Below, piece by piece: positions 62,095 through 64,000 of a stretch of DNA of 64,000 bases. The position numbers were made by a program, and so were the translations under genes. Every line of letters starts with the position of its first letter. Position 1 is the first letter of the stretch. The notes beneath the pieces are model-generated. The model saw only the letters and a list, made by a program, of their open reading frames with translations. It was not told the DNA's origin and did not search any database. This DNA is from Moringa oleifera (lineage: Eukaryota; Streptophyta; Magnoliopsida; Brassicales; Moringaceae). The stretch is taken from positions 6,016,001 to 6,080,000 of the forward strand of contig JAJFZO010000609.1 in NCBI GenBank assembly GCA_021397835.1, in the 5' to 3' direction.

Positions 62095-62541
62095 AAGCAA
62101 TGATATTATCTTATGTATCGACTTCATTAAAACAATATCAACTGTGAATGAAGTCACGATGGTTCGCAAGATGATACGAATTTGATGACTAAGTCATGAT
62201 TTAAACAAACATAACACGATTTTTTATCCATGTTATGAAATAAGCAACAATATTATCTTATGTATCGATTTTATTAAATAAACATCAATTGTGAATGAAG
62301 TCACGATGGTTCACGAGATGATACGAATTTGGTGATTAAGTCACGATTTAATCAAACATAGCATAATTCTTTATCCATGTTACAAAATAAGCAACAATAT
62401 TACCTCATGTATTGATTTCATTAAAGAAATATCAATTCTGAATGAAGTCATGATGGTTCATAAGATGACATGAATTTGGTGACTAAGTTACGATTTAGTC
62501 AAACATAGCACAATCCTTTGTACATGTTACGATATGCATGA
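62095..62541 (+). repeat. three tandem repeats of 147 bp in the upstream region of transposase B
   Basis: Units begin aagcaa at 62095, 62242 and 62389. Each contains gtatcga, gaatgaagtcacgatggttc, gatgatacgaatttg and catgtta in the same order. Spacing is 147 bp twice. They lie immediately upstream (on the minus strand) of the transposase start, so they may be promoter or terminal-binding sequence. Confidence 0.85.
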
Positions 62542-62558
62542 TACGTTATAATTTTTTT

Positions 62559-62882
62559 TTTCAAACACATAAAATCTTCATAGTGTTAAGATATATTATC
62601 TTTCAAATACACACTTGTTAGTCTCTTGACCTACTCGAACACTTTTCGCTTTTGAAAAACAATGTGTTACCAAAAACACAAGCTTGATTGTGTAAATCTT
62701 AGATACAACATGAAAAGAACTTTTAAATACATAAAATCTTCACTGTGTTAAGATACATTATCTTTCAAATACACACTTGTTAGTCTCTTGACCTACATGA
62801 CCATTTTTTGCTTTTGAAGAATAATGTGTTACCAAAAACACGAGCTTGGTTGTGTAAATCTTAAATACAACGTGAAGAGAAC
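62559..62882 (+). repeat. two tandem repeats of 162 bp near the right end of element B
   Basis: The units 62559-62720 and 62721-62882 share aaaatcttca, tatctttcaaatacacactt, gttagtctcttgaccta and gtgttaccaaaaacac in order, and end with gaac. Confidence 0.85.
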
Positions 62883-63200
62883 TAGCCAAAATCAATTGAT
62901 GACTGCTTTTGATTCTTTTTGTAGCTTTTGTTTAGGTAGATCTTAGACACAAACATGAAGAAAAAATTTGAAAAAAAAGCCTGAAGACAAAGAGAAAGAG
63001 TTCGATGAGAGAGAATACTAATACTGTGTGCATGAATTTTTTTATTTTTTGAATTTATTTACTTTTTAAGGGTATTATTATCTTTAGTATGGGTATTTTG
63101 GTCTTCACAGTACAATTAAGTGCTACAAATATAAAATTTAGTAAAAATGGTTTGTTTTACAAAACTAGGGACACAAGGTGCCAATTTTGGCAATTTCCTT

Positions 63201-63210
63201 TTAAAAAAAT
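63201..63210 (+). repeat. probable target-site duplication of element B, right
   Basis: ttaaaaaaat, one A longer than the left copy at 53594-53602; one T separates it from the element end at 63199. Confidence 0.5.
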
Positions 63211-64000
63211 TAATGTTGTTAATTGTTGATGTTGAAAGCCGTTTGTGAGGATACCTCATAAAGTATTGTCCGTTTTGGTTACTGTTGTATAGTTTTATTT
63301 CGCGGGATTTAATTGAAAATACATTTTTTAAGAAAAAAGTATATGGAACTTATACTACATTTATTTTATAAATTTAATAATGGCTAAGCACGTAACAAGT
63401 AAGAAATTTTTATTAGTCATTTTAATAATTATAAGATAACTGATGGTAGGCTTGTCATGGAACAAATGCATGAAATTGAATGTAATCTCAATAACTACGA
63501 ACAACATAATATGTAAATGGATGAAACTATATTTTTAACATAATATCTATACTTTCTGCAATGTATTCAATAATTAAAAATTTGATACCTTAGTAGCCTT
63601 TAGAATATCAACATTCTTCCCTTTAAAAATACATCAATTGTCGATGACTTTTCTGTCTATGAAAGAACATAAAAGTCAAATTTAATTTAATTTGTAAAAT
63701 AAAAGAACTAAAATAATCATAAAATACATGCTTAATGATTAAAGTATCAAATTTATTAATGTACATAAATGAATATGTCATTGGTTGTTGACTTTTACAA
63801 TGTTCAAAAAAATAAAAGAATACAAAAAAATCAACTTTTTGCAAAAAAATTTCGCTTGCAAGAAAATTACTAAATTATTTCTAGAATTCTAAGAGAAAAC
63901 TAGTTCCAAGTTAAGACCATGTTTAAGTATTAAAGGAATCTAATTTATGAAGTGTATAAATGAACATGCAAATTGTTTTATGACTATTGCAAAAAAAAGA
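63211..64000. other. right edge: repeat arm then AT-rich DNA
   Basis: The segment 63247-63285 (gaggatacctcataaagtat, then tgtccgttttggtta) resembles one arm of the intron-17 repeat. Beyond it the DNA is AT-rich with an imperfect repeat (catgcttaatgattaaagtatc near 63727 and catgtttaagtattaaaggaatc near 63919). No gene was recognised. Confidence 0.5.

Larger units (their letters stand above)
53603..63199. mobile_element. element B: second ULP-carrying Mutator-like element, same orientation as A
   Basis: A 9,597-bp relative of element A with the same plan: DUF1985/Ulp1-type gene on + (54522-58666) and MULE transposase on minus (61997-59328). Its left end (gagaaatttttatttttagg) and right end (caatttcct) align to those of A. 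The flanks ttaaaaaat (53594-53602) and ttaaaaaaat (63201-63210) look like a target-site duplication that differs by one A. Coding sequence is more decayed than in A in the peptidase gene and the SWIM finger. The extra length is partly explained by tandem repeats right of the transposase. Confidence 0.75.

Noticed and set aside
1..64000. CRISPR array, bacterial operon or phage-like system
   Set aside because: Tandem repeats here have no unique spacers, and genes are intron-containing plant genes or plant transposons.

Overview
The window is AT-rich plant nuclear DNA. GT-AG introns, a plastid-type starch gene and plant transposon families point to a core eudicot, probably a rosid; the sequence does not fix a species. 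One gene is clearly complete: ISA3, a plastid isoamylase-type starch debranching enzyme on the + strand. Its 18 coding exons (32898-52914) join in frame into about 794 residues, and all four GH13 catalytic regions are present. Almost everything else is transposon sequence at different stages of decay. No rRNA, tRNA or CRISPR array was recognised.

Left third (1-23.3 kb). A GC-richer patch at 1-660 may be the 5' end of a minus-strand gene leaving the window. A decayed Ty3/gypsy element follows (3110 to about 6950); its LTRs are in direct orientation but an internal piece carrying half of the integrase is inverted. Next is a DUF7745-like (plant-mobile-domain type) transposon reading frame on the minus strand, split by a probable solo copia LTR that holds 99-bp tandem repeats. 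After further TE-derived debris come an internally deleted MuDR-type transposase (about 17.75-19.53 kb) and a 1,008-bp long-TIR element with a perfect 9-bp target-site duplication (21610-22617).

ISA3 sandwich (23.3-63.2 kb). Two members of one large Mutator-like family lie in the same orientation on either side of ISA3: element A (23318-32290) and element B (53603-63199). Each carries a + strand gene with a DUF1985-like domain and a Ulp1-type cysteine-peptidase domain, facing a minus-strand MULE transposase (PB1-like N-terminus, MULE catalytic domain, SWIM finger, zinc knuckle). This is the layout of the ULP-carrying MULEs (KI-MULE/Kaonashi type). Both copies are broken, at different catalytic positions. 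Element A ends about 0.6 kb before the ISA3 start codon and element B begins about 0.7 kb after the stop. Inside ISA3, intron 10 holds an antisense Ty3/gypsy chromovirus remnant (RT active-site Asp to Asn) and intron 17 holds a TIR repeat, yet the exons remain open.

The least explained signal is in the noncoding parts of elements A and B. They are dense in a degenerate word of the form aTCGTRTC, whose orientation switches between the two convergent genes so that it reads the same way in the sense strand of each.
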